DNA of 64,000 nucleotides from Lachnospiraceae bacterium UBA7202 (GTDB taxonomy: Bacteria; Bacillota; Clostridia; Lachnospirales; Lachnospiraceae), in contig DKUO01000021.1 of assembly GCA_002490705.1 (NCBI GenBank), positions 1 to 64,000 of the forward strand, written 5' to 3'. This document shows, piece after piece, positions 1 through 8,022 of the stretch. Numbering within the stretch: position 1 is the stretch's first letter; the number at the start of each line of letters is the position of its first letter. A program made the translations under genes and the position numbers. The notes under the pieces were generated by a model that was given only the letters and a program-made list of their open reading frames with translations, had not been told where the DNA came from and did not search any database.

Positions 1-40
1 GAAAAAGTACACCTTTTCGAATTTTTATATGTATTGAAAA

Positions 41-646
41 CTATGACTTTTCGAAATTTCTTGCTTTATCAAAGAAAGTACTTTCTGCAATATTACACAT
101 TTCTGCAGCCTGTCTTAAAGTCAGCTTCTTGTCCCTCCACATTTTATATACACTGTAAAAATTATCTGGCAACGGTATTGTCGGTCTACCAAACTTCACG
201 CCCCTTGCCTTTGCCGCCGCAATTCCTTCTGCCTGTCTTTGCTTGATATTATTTCGCTCATTCTCCGCAATATAACTAAGCAATGTAAGAACTAGATCAC
301 TTATGAACGTTCCCAATAGATTCTTTTCCCGTCTTGTGTCAAGAATCGGCATATCAATGACGACAATATCCGCTTTCTTCTCTTTTGTAATAATGCGCCA
401 CTGCTCATTTAAATCACTATAATTCCTTCCAAGTCGGTCTATAGACTTGATGTACAAAATGGAATGCTCATTCAATTTCCGCAGAAGTCTTTTGTATTGC
501 ACCCTTTCACAATCCTTACCTGACTGCTTATCCATGTAAATATTTTTCTCCGGTACCCCCATATCAATCAACGCAATCCGCTGCCTGTCCTCATTCTGAT
601 CCTTTGAAGACACTCTCATATATCCATAAATTCCTGTATGATCCAT
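41..646 (-). CDS. Serine site-specific recombinase (resolvase/invertase type)
   Basis: A 201-residue small serine recombinase. The N-terminal resolvase domain opens with YGYMRVSSKDQNEDRQ, whose serine is the expected nucleophile, and continues with DRLGRN and the ENERNNIKQRQAEGI helix. The C-terminal ~45 residues (LTLRQAAEMCNIAESTF) form a Hin-type helix-turn-helix. The ATG at 646 is preferred over an upstream in-frame start because it follows a GGAGGGAAAAGC ribosome site. Family members invert or resolve DNA at short sites. No crossover site or transposase is visible nearby, so its target is unknown. It may be a remnant of a mobile element lying beyond the left edge. Confidence 0.85.
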   Translation of the reverse strand: MDHTGIYGYMRVSSKDQNEDRQRIALIDMGVPEKNIYMDKQSGKDCERVQYKRLLRKLNEHSILYIKSIDRLGRNYSDLNEQWRIITKEKKADIVVIDMPILDTRREKNLLGTFISDLVLTLLSYIAENERNNIKQRQAEGIAAAKARGVKFGRPTIPLPDNFYSVYKMWRDKKLTLRQAAEMCNIAESTFFDKARNFEKS

Positions 647-670
647 GCTTTTCCCTCCGTAAACAATCAA

Positions 671-725
671 AAATCCGGCCCGGCATAACCAGTCTCTCCC
701 AACAAAGTCATACCGAAGCCGGATT
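671..725 (-). terminator. Probable terminator of the GH13-pfkB operon
   Basis: Outer arms AATCCGGC and GCCGGATT enclose an inner CGGTAT/ATGCCG pairing. On the minus strand the structure is followed by TTTTT. It lies 16 bases past the kinase stop codon. Confidence 0.5.
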
Positions 726-740
726 CGCACATAATCCGAG

Positions 741-1667
741 CTAAGAAACAATTCTTTGAAAAACAGCCGCAATTTCCTCTCCTGTCGCCAGCCCTTCCGA
801 AAAAGCGGTTGCGCTCCCGGCCGTCACGCCCATATAAAAAGCGTGTCGATAATCCTGTCTTTCCAGCCAGCCGGCCATGAAACCCGCCGCCATAGAATCT
901 CCCGCACCGACGCCGTTTATCAGCCTTCCCTCCGGCGCAGGGGAATCCCATACACTGCCGTCCTGTGAAAGCAATACCGCACCCTGTCCCGCCATGGACA
1001 CAAGCACATTGCGCGCTCCCATCTCCTGCAATTTTTTTGCATAGGGAATGACGGAAGCCCTGTCCGCGAATGTCACGCCGAAAATTTCACCCAGTTCGTG
1101 CTGATTCGGTTTAACCAAAAAAGGATGCAGCGGCAGCGCTTTCACGAGGCCCTCTCCCGAGACGTCCACCACTGTCAAAACGCCCGCCGCCAATCCCTCC
1201 ATCATGCGCAGATAGGTGTCCCCCGGCAGGGAAGCCGGAATGCTCCCGGACAAAAACAGTACATCACCGGATGTAAGCTCTGAGAGGCGTTCCATCAATT
1301 GTGCCAGCTCCTTTTCAGAAATATCCGGCCCCTGTCCGTTAATCTCCGTGCCCTCCACGGATTGGAGTTTGACATTGATTCTGGTCAGACCTTCCTTCAA
1401 TGCAATCAGACCGCTTTTTATGCCCCTCTCCTGTAGTTGGCGCACTGCCTCCTGCCCCGTAAACCCAGCCACAAATCCCAGCGCCGTGCTCTCAATTCCC
1501 ATATTTTTCAAGACTGTGGAAACATTGATACCTTTCCCTCCCACAGTCAAAAACTCCGACGCTGTCCGGTTGGTGTATCCCAACCGGAAATTCTCCACCG
1601 ACACGGTATAGTCCAGCGACGGATTTAAGGTCACCGTATAGACACGTCCCATTTGCCCACCATTCAT
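741..1667 (-). CDS. fruK: PfkB-family sugar-phosphate kinase, probably 1-phosphofructokinase
   Basis: A 308-residue PfkB/ribokinase-fold kinase. It has the N-terminal TLNPSLDYTV strand, the substrate-binding VGGKGINVSTVL segment and the C-terminal GVGAGDSMAAG anion hole with the catalytic Asp near residue 257. This pattern is typical of 1-phosphofructokinase and tagatose-6-phosphate kinase, which are hard to separate by eye. The start chosen overlaps the stop of the upstream GH13 gene (ATGA), implying translational coupling; a second in-frame ATG at 1652 is possible. No fructose PTS gene is adjacent, so the phosphosugar probably comes from the coupled glycosidase route or from elsewhere in the genome. 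Confidence 0.8.
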   Translation of the reverse strand: MNGGQMGRVYTVTLNPSLDYTVSVENFRLGYTNRTASEFLTVGGKGINVSTVLKNMGIESTALGFVAGFTGQEAVRQLQERGIKSGLIALKEGLTRINVKLQSVEGTEINGQGPDISEKELAQLMERLSELTSGDVLFLSGSIPASLPGDTYLRMMEGLAAGVLTVVDVSGEGLVKALPLHPFLVKPNQHELGEIFGVTFADRASVIPYAKKLQEMGARNVLVSMAGQGAVLLSQDGSVWDSPAPEGRLINGVGAGDSMAAGFMAGWLERQDYRHAFYMGVTAGSATAFSEGLATGEEIAAVFQRIVS

Positions 1668-3208
1668 AACTGATAAATCCCTGCGGAACAAGGCGGCACG
1701 CTCCATCCCTCATCCGTGCGGGTAAGCGTTTCTCCTATGTGATACAATGCCTGCCCGAGATCCGCATGGCACTCCCAAACCACACACTCCTGCGAAGGGT
1801 TAATCACCACCGCCAGACTCTCCTCACCACTTTGCCGCATATAGGCCAGAGGATAATTACTCATCTGTAAAAATACGATCTCACCGTCATTGCGAAGCAC
1901 CGCATGAGACTGTCTGAACGCAATCAAGCGTTTTACCTCGCTGTAAAGGGAATCCGGGTCGTCAATCTGCGCCGCCACATTTGGCCTGTCCTTAGCGCTG
2001 TCCTGTGCAATGTACAGCTTCTCCGGGGCTGCCGCGGAAAACCCGGCATTCAGGGAATCATCCCACTGCATGGGCGAACGGGAACCGGTTCTGCCATATC
2101 CGCCCTCCACAGAAGTCAAGTCCTCCACATACCGCATACCGATCTCATCGCCGTAATAGATAAAGGGCGCGCCCGGCATAGTCAGCAGAAAGGCAAAGAC
2201 GAGCTTCATCTCTTCCCTGTCAAGCCGTCTCGCCAGCCTGTCCATGTCATGATTGCCCGAAGGAATACAGATCAATCCGCCGCAGGACTTCCGATAGCTC
2301 TCCTGATATTTCTCCCAGAATGCCGTAATGTCGCCCTTTCCCCTGCGGGAAAACCACGGCTCGTCGCAACGGAACAAATCGTTGTAGTGGGAAGGTCCGA
2401 AATGAAGCAGGAAATCCATGTGGAATCCACCTGCCAAAGACTTGTCCGGCTCTCCCCATTCGGAAACCATCGCCGCCTCGGGAAACTCGCTGTTCAAAAA
2501 ATTTCTGATATCCTGCCACAGCATGATCGTGCCCTTCCCGTCTTCATCATTCTTGACAAGGGAGCCCGCCATATCCACGCGGAAGCCGTCACAGCCGGCC
2601 TTAAGCCAGAACCGCATCACATCCTTCATGGCCTCTCTCGTTGCCACAGGACCGGGCGCATCCATGGACTGCTGCCATTTTTTCTCCGGGTCAGGCTGAT
2701 AAAAACCGTAGTTTAATGCCGGCTGATGAGAAAAGAAATTTACCGCGCAGGAGCCGTCGCGTTCCGAGATTCCCCGAATACATCCCATGTTTCCGGGCTC
2801 CTCCCAAATGCTGTCCGTCCAGACATAACGGTCTGTGTACTCGTTATTTCCCGCCTTCATAGATTCCCGAAACCATTTGTGGGTCACCGCCGTGTGCCCG
2901 GGCACCAGATCAAGAAGCACGTGCATGTCACGCTTGTGCGCTTCCTTAAATACCTGCACCAAATCCTCGTTCGTGCCGTAACGGGGTGCAACGGTGAAAT
3001 AATCCTCCACGTCGTAGCCCGCATCACCGAAGGGCGACTGAAAACAGGGATTGATCCAAAGGGCGTTACATCCCAGTTCCTTAATGTAATCCAGTTTCTC
3101 AATGATACCCTGCAAATCGCCGATTCCGTCCGCGTTGGTATCGTTGAAGGACTGGGGATAAATTTCATAAAAAATTGCCGTGTTGAGCCAGCTTGGCCTG
3201 CCATGCAT
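1664..3208 (-). CDS. GH13 alpha-amylase-family glycoside hydrolase
   Basis: A 514-residue intracellular GH13 enzyme with no signal peptide. Visible motifs are the YEIYPQSF first strand, DLVPGHT, the nucleophile region DGFRVDMAGS (D212), the acid/base in SEWGEP (E250) and the transition-state stabiliser in GNHDMD (D321). A short C-terminal beta domain follows. The ATG at 3208 follows an ideal AAGGAGGAATCAACC site. GH13 enzymes of this size act on alpha-glucosides such as sucrose, maltose, isomaltose or trehalose derivatives. Coupling to a 1-phosphofructokinase-like gene hints at a fructose-containing substrate, but that is inference and the specificity cannot be read from sequence. Confidence 0.85.
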   Translation of the reverse strand: MHGRPSWLNTAIFYEIYPQSFNDTNADGIGDLQGIIEKLDYIKELGCNALWINPCFQSPFGDAGYDVEDYFTVAPRYGTNEDLVQVFKEAHKRDMHVLLDLVPGHTAVTHKWFRESMKAGNNEYTDRYVWTDSIWEEPGNMGCIRGISERDGSCAVNFFSHQPALNYGFYQPDPEKKWQQSMDAPGPVATREAMKDVMRFWLKAGCDGFRVDMAGSLVKNDEDGKGTIMLWQDIRNFLNSEFPEAAMVSEWGEPDKSLAGGFHMDFLLHFGPSHYNDLFRCDEPWFSRRGKGDITAFWEKYQESYRKSCGGLICIPSGNHDMDRLARRLDREEMKLVFAFLLTMPGAPFIYYGDEIGMRYVEDLTSVEGGYGRTGSRSPMQWDDSLNAGFSAAAPEKLYIAQDSAKDRPNVAAQIDDPDSLYSEVKRLIAFRQSHAVLRNDGEIVFLQMSNYPLAYMRQSGEESLAVVINPSQECVVWECHADLGQALYHIGETLTRTDEGWSVPPCSAGIYQL

Positions 3209-3268
3209 GGTTGATTCCTCCTTTTCCGATTATGACTATGAATCCTTGTATTCTCTTTTTTCCGCCGT

Positions 3269-4975
3269 TTACATTTTGAAATTCCTTATGTTCTGTTCCA
3301 GTGTATCTGCCGTCCCTCTCAGGTTCGCCGCCGACCGCTCCACTTCTTTAAGGCGCTCTGATATATCAACAATCACATTGCCATTCTCCTGCGTGTTTGT
3401 CACGTTACTCTCCGCGATGTCGGACAACCCTTCGATCATAACAATCATTTCTTTTCTTGCCTGCTCAAGCTCCTGCGTCTTGCTCTCGATATTTCTGATA
3501 TTCTGGATCGACACCTGTATCTCTCCCACGACTCCGGCGACAGATTCCTCTGTGCTGACAATGCACTGGCTCTGCCTGCCGATCACCGCCTGCATCTGCT
3601 GCATCGCCTCCACCATATGTCCTGCATTTGCAATCAGTGTGCCGACAATCTTGTCGATATTGCCGCTGGCGCTATCCGACTGTTCCGCCAGCTGCTTGAT
3701 CTGATCCGCCACAACTGCAAAACCTCTTCCCGCTTCTCCTGCCCTTGCGGCCTCGATACTTGCATTCAGAGAAAGAAGGTTGGTCTGTCCCGCAACGTCA
3801 GAAATAAAGCCTGCTGCCTCACGAATGGATTCTGCGGACTCATTCGTCTGTCTCGTCAGTTCCACGATCATATCCACTGCCTTGCCCACATCTTCACTGA
3901 TTTTTTTCAATTCCTCAATCGTGGCATTGCTCTTATCGCTCGATACAAGCATATTGTCTGCACTTTGATTCAATGCGGCTGCCTCGCTGCCGGTTTCGAT
4001 AATCAAATTTCCCATATATGTAATGTTATCTGATGCCTTTCTCGTATCCTCTGCCTGTGAAACGGCGCCTGATGTAATCGTATCTGACGACTGCATCAGA
4101 TGATCCATACTTCCGAATGTCTGCTGGGCTGTCTGCTTCAACGTGTCGGAAGCATCAACCAGCCTGTCTGTACTGTCACTGATTCCTCCGATGATATTTC
4201 TCAAGTCTGACTGCAGCTTGCCGATCGCCCTTGTCAAATCGCCCACCTCATCCTTGCGCTCCATATGCCTCTGATTCAGCGAGACATTCAAATTTCCCGT
4301 CGCCAGTTCCTCCACACAGCCGATCTCCACATTCATTGCTTTCGATATCGAACTTGCAACCAAACCGGCACTGACCATCCCGACCACCGCAATCAGCACA
4401 ACAAGGATAATCATTTTAAACACAATACTCAACACACTGCTCAGTGTCTCATTTTTCTTCATTCCCGCAAAAACCATCCCGACTGCCTCAGCGCCGTTAT
4501 CATTCTGAAATACGGGAACATAGTATCCGAAATATATCTCGCCGTTGACGGATACATTCTTGCTGAAATATTCCTGCCCTTTTTGCAGAACCTCCTCCTC
4601 GATCTTTGCGCCCGCCGGACTGCCGAGAATGCGGTTCCCATTCTCATCGGTTAAGGATGTCATAATTCTCCGGTTTCCGTAGAAAAAAGTCACTTCCATA
4701 CCGGATTTCTCCTTTATGGTGTCCACCAGCTTTTCCGAACGGGAAATATTGTAGCCCCCTTTCCAGATATCGCCGTTTTCAGCCATCGTGTAAGAACCGG
4801 AATTCTGGTCATATGCTGCCAGTGTGGCCGACGCCGTACCCCGCAGCGAAGTCTCCACCTGACGGATAATGGAAGCCCTCAAAGATGTCACCGATATCAT
4901 AACGATAATAATTCCCAGAATACTGATGGGCAGTAATGCACACAACAGTATCTTTTTGCGAATTGTCAATTTCAT
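3269..4975 (-). CDS. Methyl-accepting chemotaxis protein
   Basis: A 568-residue transmembrane chemoreceptor. Residues ~10-32 form TM1, ~33-180 an extracellular Cache-like sensor (single-Cache type by length), ~185-210 TM2, ~211-262 HAMP, and the rest a long signalling coiled coil. The hairpin tip contains the near-invariant VAGQTNLLSLNASIEAARAG. Starts with ATG after GGAGGAATA. It lies 17 bases downstream of the BMP lipoprotein gene and is surely cotranscribed with it. This suggests the lipoprotein is the ligand-binding partner presented to this receptor. No other chemotaxis gene is in the window. Confidence 0.93.
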   Translation of the reverse strand: MKLTIRKKILLCALLPISILGIIIVMISVTSLRASIIRQVETSLRGTASATLAAYDQNSGSYTMAENGDIWKGGYNISRSEKLVDTIKEKSGMEVTFFYGNRRIMTSLTDENGNRILGSPAGAKIEEEVLQKGQEYFSKNVSVNGEIYFGYYVPVFQNDNGAEAVGMVFAGMKKNETLSSVLSIVFKMIILVVLIAVVGMVSAGLVASSISKAMNVEIGCVEELATGNLNVSLNQRHMERKDEVGDLTRAIGKLQSDLRNIIGGISDSTDRLVDASDTLKQTAQQTFGSMDHLMQSSDTITSGAVSQAEDTRKASDNITYMGNLIIETGSEAAALNQSADNMLVSSDKSNATIEELKKISEDVGKAVDMIVELTRQTNESAESIREAAGFISDVAGQTNLLSLNASIEAARAGEAGRGFAVVADQIKQLAEQSDSASGNIDKIVGTLIANAGHMVEAMQQMQAVIGRQSQCIVSTEESVAGVVGEIQVSIQNIRNIESKTQELEQARKEMIVMIEGLSDIAESNVTNTQENGNVIVDISERLKEVERSAANLRGTADTLEQNIRNFKM

Positions 4976-4992
4976 GGCCTATTCCTCCTCCG

Positions 4993-6195
4993 TTATTCAA
5001 CGACTACGACATTCTCATAATACCAGTCTATCGCACCGGTGATGGTCGCATCATCCAGTGTGGAACCGGCGTTTCCGATCACATCACCTGTGTTTGTCCG
5101 AAGTTCCCCGTCAAACACATTGCTGCTCCCGCTCATAATTGCAGCCGCTGCCTCGGAAACCTTTTCCTCCGTTCCCTCCTTGCAAAAAGAAGCCAGATCC
5201 GTGATTGCTACCAGTCCTTCGTTCATCCCGCCGTAATAGTTTTCGCCGCTCCATGTTCCCTCTATAATCGAATCGACCGCCGCCGTATAATAAGCGCTCC
5301 AATTCCAGACCACACTGCACAGGCACGTCTGGGGCACCTCCTTGCTCATATCGGAATTGTACCCGATTCCATATACCCCGTACTCCTGCGCCAGCGTCAA
5401 TGGATAAGGGGTATCGCAATGCTGTGCCATAACATCGCACCCCAGATCCAGCAGTTTCCGCGACGCCGCTTCCTCCGCCTCCGGGTCATACCAGCTGTGT
5501 GTAACACTCACATAAATCTCCGCATCGGGATTGACGGAAGCCACACCGATAGCAAACGCATCAATCCCGCCTGTCACCTCTGCGTTGGAGGTATCCTGAG
5601 CCGCCACGTATCCGATCTTGTTGCTCGTCGTGTTCATTCCCGCCACGATACCGCTCAGATATCTCGCCTGATAAATCCTTCCGAAATAATTATTGAAATT
5701 TGTCCCATTGGACTTATATCCCGTGCCATGTGAAAAGTAAATATCCGGATATTTCTCCGCCATCTCTGCGGTCACATCCATATATCCCCAGCTTGTCGTA
5801 AAGATAATATTACAGCCGTCTGAAATACATTCCTCAATCGCAGTTCTGGTTCCCTCCGTATCCCCATCGTCAACAATCTTTCGCACAATCTGGTCATCCG
5901 ACAGGCCCAAATTACTCTGCATTCCGAGGATTCCGAGATCATGAGTGTAGGAGTATCCGCTGCCCTCCGAGGGGTCCGTAATGTACAAAACGCCTACTTT
6001 AATATCTTCTGTACTGATCTTTTCAGACGTATCAACGTCCGCGCTTGTTTCAGTCACCCCGGCAGCTTCCGCCACAATCTCATAACCCTCGTTTGTCACA
6101 TAATCATCCGGCTCCGAAACGCCTGCTCCACAGCCGGCCAGTATTCCCGATAGGAATATCGCCGACGCCACTACTGCTGTAATTCTGTTTTTCAC
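4993..6195 (-). CDS. BMP/PnrA-family substrate-binding lipoprotein
   Basis: A 400-residue lipoprotein. The signal peptide ends in the lipobox LAGC, and an acidic linker leads into a BMP (basic membrane protein) periplasmic-binding fold with VGVLYITDPSEGSGYSYTHD and NYFGRIYQARYLSGIVAG. Characterised BMP proteins bind purine nucleosides for import by an ABC permease/ATPase set. Here no permease or ATPase is linked; instead a chemoreceptor follows directly, so a sensing role is likely. The start is GTG, supported by GGGAGGAAATAACA just upstream. Confidence 0.88.
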   Translation of the reverse strand: MKNRITAVVASAIFLSGILAGCGAGVSEPDDYVTNEGYEIVAEAAGVTETSADVDTSEKISTEDIKVGVLYITDPSEGSGYSYTHDLGILGMQSNLGLSDDQIVRKIVDDGDTEGTRTAIEECISDGCNIIFTTSWGYMDVTAEMAEKYPDIYFSHGTGYKSNGTNFNNYFGRIYQARYLSGIVAGMNTTSNKIGYVAAQDTSNAEVTGGIDAFAIGVASVNPDAEIYVSVTHSWYDPEAEEAASRKLLDLGCDVMAQHCDTPYPLTLAQEYGVYGIGYNSDMSKEVPQTCLCSVVWNWSAYYTAAVDSIIEGTWSGENYYGGMNEGLVAITDLASFCKEGTEEKVSEAAAAIMSGSSNVFDGELRTNTGDVIGNAGSTLDDATITGAIDWYYENVVVVE

Positions 6196-6232
6196 TGTTA
6201 TTTCCTCCCAACTTGTAGCATAAACTTCTTTT

Positions 6233-6260
6233 ATCGTAGCACATTTTAAACGGAGCGCAA
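6233..6260 (-). promoter_or_regulatory. Candidate promoter for the BMP-chemoreceptor pair
   Basis: Minus-strand TTGCGC and TACGAT are separated by 16 bases, about 40 bases before the GTG start. Both hexamers are imperfect. Confidence 0.35.
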
Positions 6261-6317
6261 GAGCCCCGGCAAAATCGTCAATTTTTTGGCAGAAATATCA
6301 ATCAAATTCTCTATACT

Positions 6318-6692
6318 TTATTTCTTTGATAATTTATAAATAGCATTATTCGTACTTCCGCTTACTTCGACATATCCTGTTTTCACCAACATAGACAAAT
6401 ACCTATATGTAGTTGATTTTGATTTCTTGACTATTATTTCTGCAATTTGTGGCGTAATTTCCATATTTTTATCTAAATAATCAACAATAGGAAAAACCTT
6501 TTTATAGTTTTTCTCAGTCAAAACTTCGGTCAAAACTTCGGTCAAACTTCGGTCATTTTTTTGACCGAAGTTTTTATTCTCAGGCGTAAATCCCTCACGG
6601 ATCTTTATTGTAGTACCCTCATCTTTTTCTTCGGCCACTTCCTCAGATACTAATAAATCCTCTAAAGAACGCACATTCAATTCTTCGATCAA
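6318..6692 (-). pseudogene. Remnant: C-terminal winged-helix end of an AlbA/Schlafen-type ATP-binding protein
   Basis: The best start is a TTG giving 124 residues. The same frame stays open back to a stop at 6812 without a convincing start, reading through the direct repeat at 6736-6766. The C-terminal half (LTEVLTEVLTE, then a helix-turn-helix reading TYRYLSMLVKTGYVEV and TNNAIYKL) matches what I know of the tail of AlbA_2 (Schlafen-like) putative DNA-binding ATPases. Those are ~400-500 residues, and the catalytic N-terminal part is absent here. Base composition is AT-rich relative to neighbours. I read it as a decayed 3' fragment left when the DUF2442/DUF4160 segment arrived; it could still be expressed as a small protein. 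Confidence 0.5.
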
Positions 6693-6735
6693 TGAACTGT
6701 TGCTTTCCCTAATAAAATCTTCTATATTATAATAG

Positions 6736-6766
6736 ATAGTTCTAATGCGTGTTCGTTGAATGACAT
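6736..6766. repeat. Direct repeat copy 1 flanking the DUF2442-DUF4160 pair
   Basis: Matches 7392-7422 at 29 of 31 positions (mismatches at 6740 and 6762), same orientation. Read on the minus strand in the frame of the adjacent remnant it encodes VIQRTRIRTI. Confidence 0.8.
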
Positions 6767-6809
6767 TATAAGCTCCCTCGTTGGTTAAATACTTTATATC
6801 TATGACATA

Positions 6810-7055
6810 TTATGCCTTTTTTGATACACTTAGGTAATACAAATCATCAGGACACACATCCTGACCATTTGCCCACTCAACAGTATTGCCTGAGATTTTT
6901 ACTGTATCAAATATACTTTTGTCTTGCAGTTCTCCAAACCATGAACCCGAAATCATGGGTTTCACATCAAAAATTTTATCTTCACCATTACTGAAAGAAA
7001 TTAAAAGACAATAGTTATCAAGCGGTTCTACTTTTATCGGTTTTGGTCTTAACAT
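6810..7055 (-). CDS. DUF2442 domain protein
   Basis: An 81-residue protein with the DUF2442 pattern: PLDNYCLLISFSNGE near the start, then IFDVKPMISG, and WANGQDVCPDDLYY near the end. It starts at ATG after GGAGGAAATTAC, 18 bases behind the DUF4160 gene. DUF4160 and DUF2442 genes commonly occur as a neighbouring pair and have been considered toxin-antitoxin-like, but I know of no settled function. The pair sits between two direct repeats, so it may be a mobile cassette. Confidence 0.8.
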   Translation of the reverse strand: MLRPKPIKVEPLDNYCLLISFSNGEDKIFDVKPMISGSWFGELQDKSIFDTVKISGNTVEWANGQDVCPDDLYYLSVSKKA

Positions 7056-7073
7056 GTAATTTCCTCCTCTCTG

Positions 7074-7340
7074 CTACTGCAAGGGTTTAATCTTGAAAAA
7101 CGGTTCGCCATTCTGCAAAAGCTTCCAGTTCGCATGGAGTTCCTCCTCATGAAGCAATATCCAAGCCTCTACATATTTTCTTTGTTTTCTGGGCAGTTCT
7201 CCCTCTAAAAGATTTCCATCAAAATCAAACACAGCCTCATAGTCAGCGTATTCTGCATGGACATGCGGAACTTTGTGCTTACCACCCTGTTCTCTATACA
7301 TTTTCATCAAAATCCCATAAAACATACTTATTGTCGGCAT
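7074..7340 (-). CDS. DUF4160 domain protein
   Basis: An 88-residue protein. The DUF4160 signature is visible: MPTISMFYGILMKMY at the N-terminus, then HKVPHVHAEYADYEAVFD with its conserved His/Tyr cluster, and GELPRKQRKYVEAW. The C-terminal WKLLQNGEPFFKI is also typical. An AAGGGGTG ribosome site precedes the ATG. It is the first gene of a two-gene unit with the DUF2442 gene. The function of the family is not established. Confidence 0.82.
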   Translation of the reverse strand: MPTISMFYGILMKMYREQGGKHKVPHVHAEYADYEAVFDFDGNLLEGELPRKQRKYVEAWILLHEEELHANWKLLQNGEPFFKIKPLQ

Positions 7341-7391
7341 TATTACACCCCTTTCGTTCCAATTACATATTGTTATTCTTAAATCTACAAA

Positions 7392-7422
7392 ATAGCTCTA
7401 ATGCGTGTTCGTTGAATAACAT
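7392..7422. repeat. Direct repeat copy 2 flanking the DUF2442-DUF4160 pair
   Basis: Matches 6736-6766 with two mismatches, in the same orientation. The minus-strand reading VIQRTRIRAI ends at a stop three codons later. Confidence 0.8.
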
Positions 7423-7440
7423 ACTATTTTTCTCCTGCAT

Positions 7441-7863
7441 TTAAGTTCTATAAAAATCCTTATAAGAACGTTCCAACTCTCTACAACAAGCTGAATTAAA
7501 ATATTCTGAATGAAGTTTTGAATTTATCTTTCTATATTTTTCATAATTATCATATTTTGAAAAATACCTTAACAACGTATAAAAGCATGAACACTGGTCT
7601 CCATAACTCATTGTCATAGCAGTCCAATATTCCGTATGTCCTATAATCAATACATTGTATAGTAAATGATAAAGTTCAAACTGCTGTATATCTATATCAA
7701 ACCAATTTTCACTCAAAATCCTTTTACTCGCCAGATCGTTTTCACCTATTTTTCGAATATTGGTTACTGTATCTTCTTCTACTCCCTCATCATTAAATAA
7801 TCCATATACCATCCTTCCAATAAATGACGCTAGTCGTTCATTTTCTTCTGATAACTTATACAC
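7441..7863 (-). CDS. Uncharacterised 140-residue protein
   Basis: I do not recognise this protein. It is soluble, acidic and mostly helical in appearance, with aromatic-rich stretches (HTEYWTAMTMSYGDQ, YFSKYDNYEKYRK) and a paired cysteine near the end (SACCRELERSYKDF). The start is a GTG with a weak ribosome site. Its AT-rich composition and position beside the repeat-flanked DUF4160/DUF2442 pair suggest horizontally acquired accessory DNA. Small immunity or antitoxin proteins can look like this, but nothing here proves it. Confidence 0.55.
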   Translation of the reverse strand: MYKLSEENERLASFIGRMVYGLFNDEGVEEDTVTNIRKIGENDLASKRILSENWFDIDIQQFELYHLLYNVLIIGHTEYWTAMTMSYGDQCSCFYTLLRYFSKYDNYEKYRKINSKLHSEYFNSACCRELERSYKDFYRT

Positions 7864-7954
7864 CTCATTCTTTTCAACTGAATCTTATAATTAATTTTAC
7901 TATAAAATACCCAACTTGTCATTTAGCATCTTCTAAAAATTACCTTTCACACGC

Positions 7955-7982
7955 AAACAGGGCAGATCCCTCTGCCCTGTTT
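7955..7982 (-). terminator. Strong hairpin after mfd
   Basis: A perfect 12-bp stem (AAACAGGGCAGA paired with TCTGCCCTGTTT) with a 4-base loop, about 40 bases past the mfd stop. The T-run is short on either strand. Confidence 0.6.
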
Positions 7983-8022
7983 CTTTACCCCTCTATCCTT
8001 CATAATCCATCATCTTTAACTA

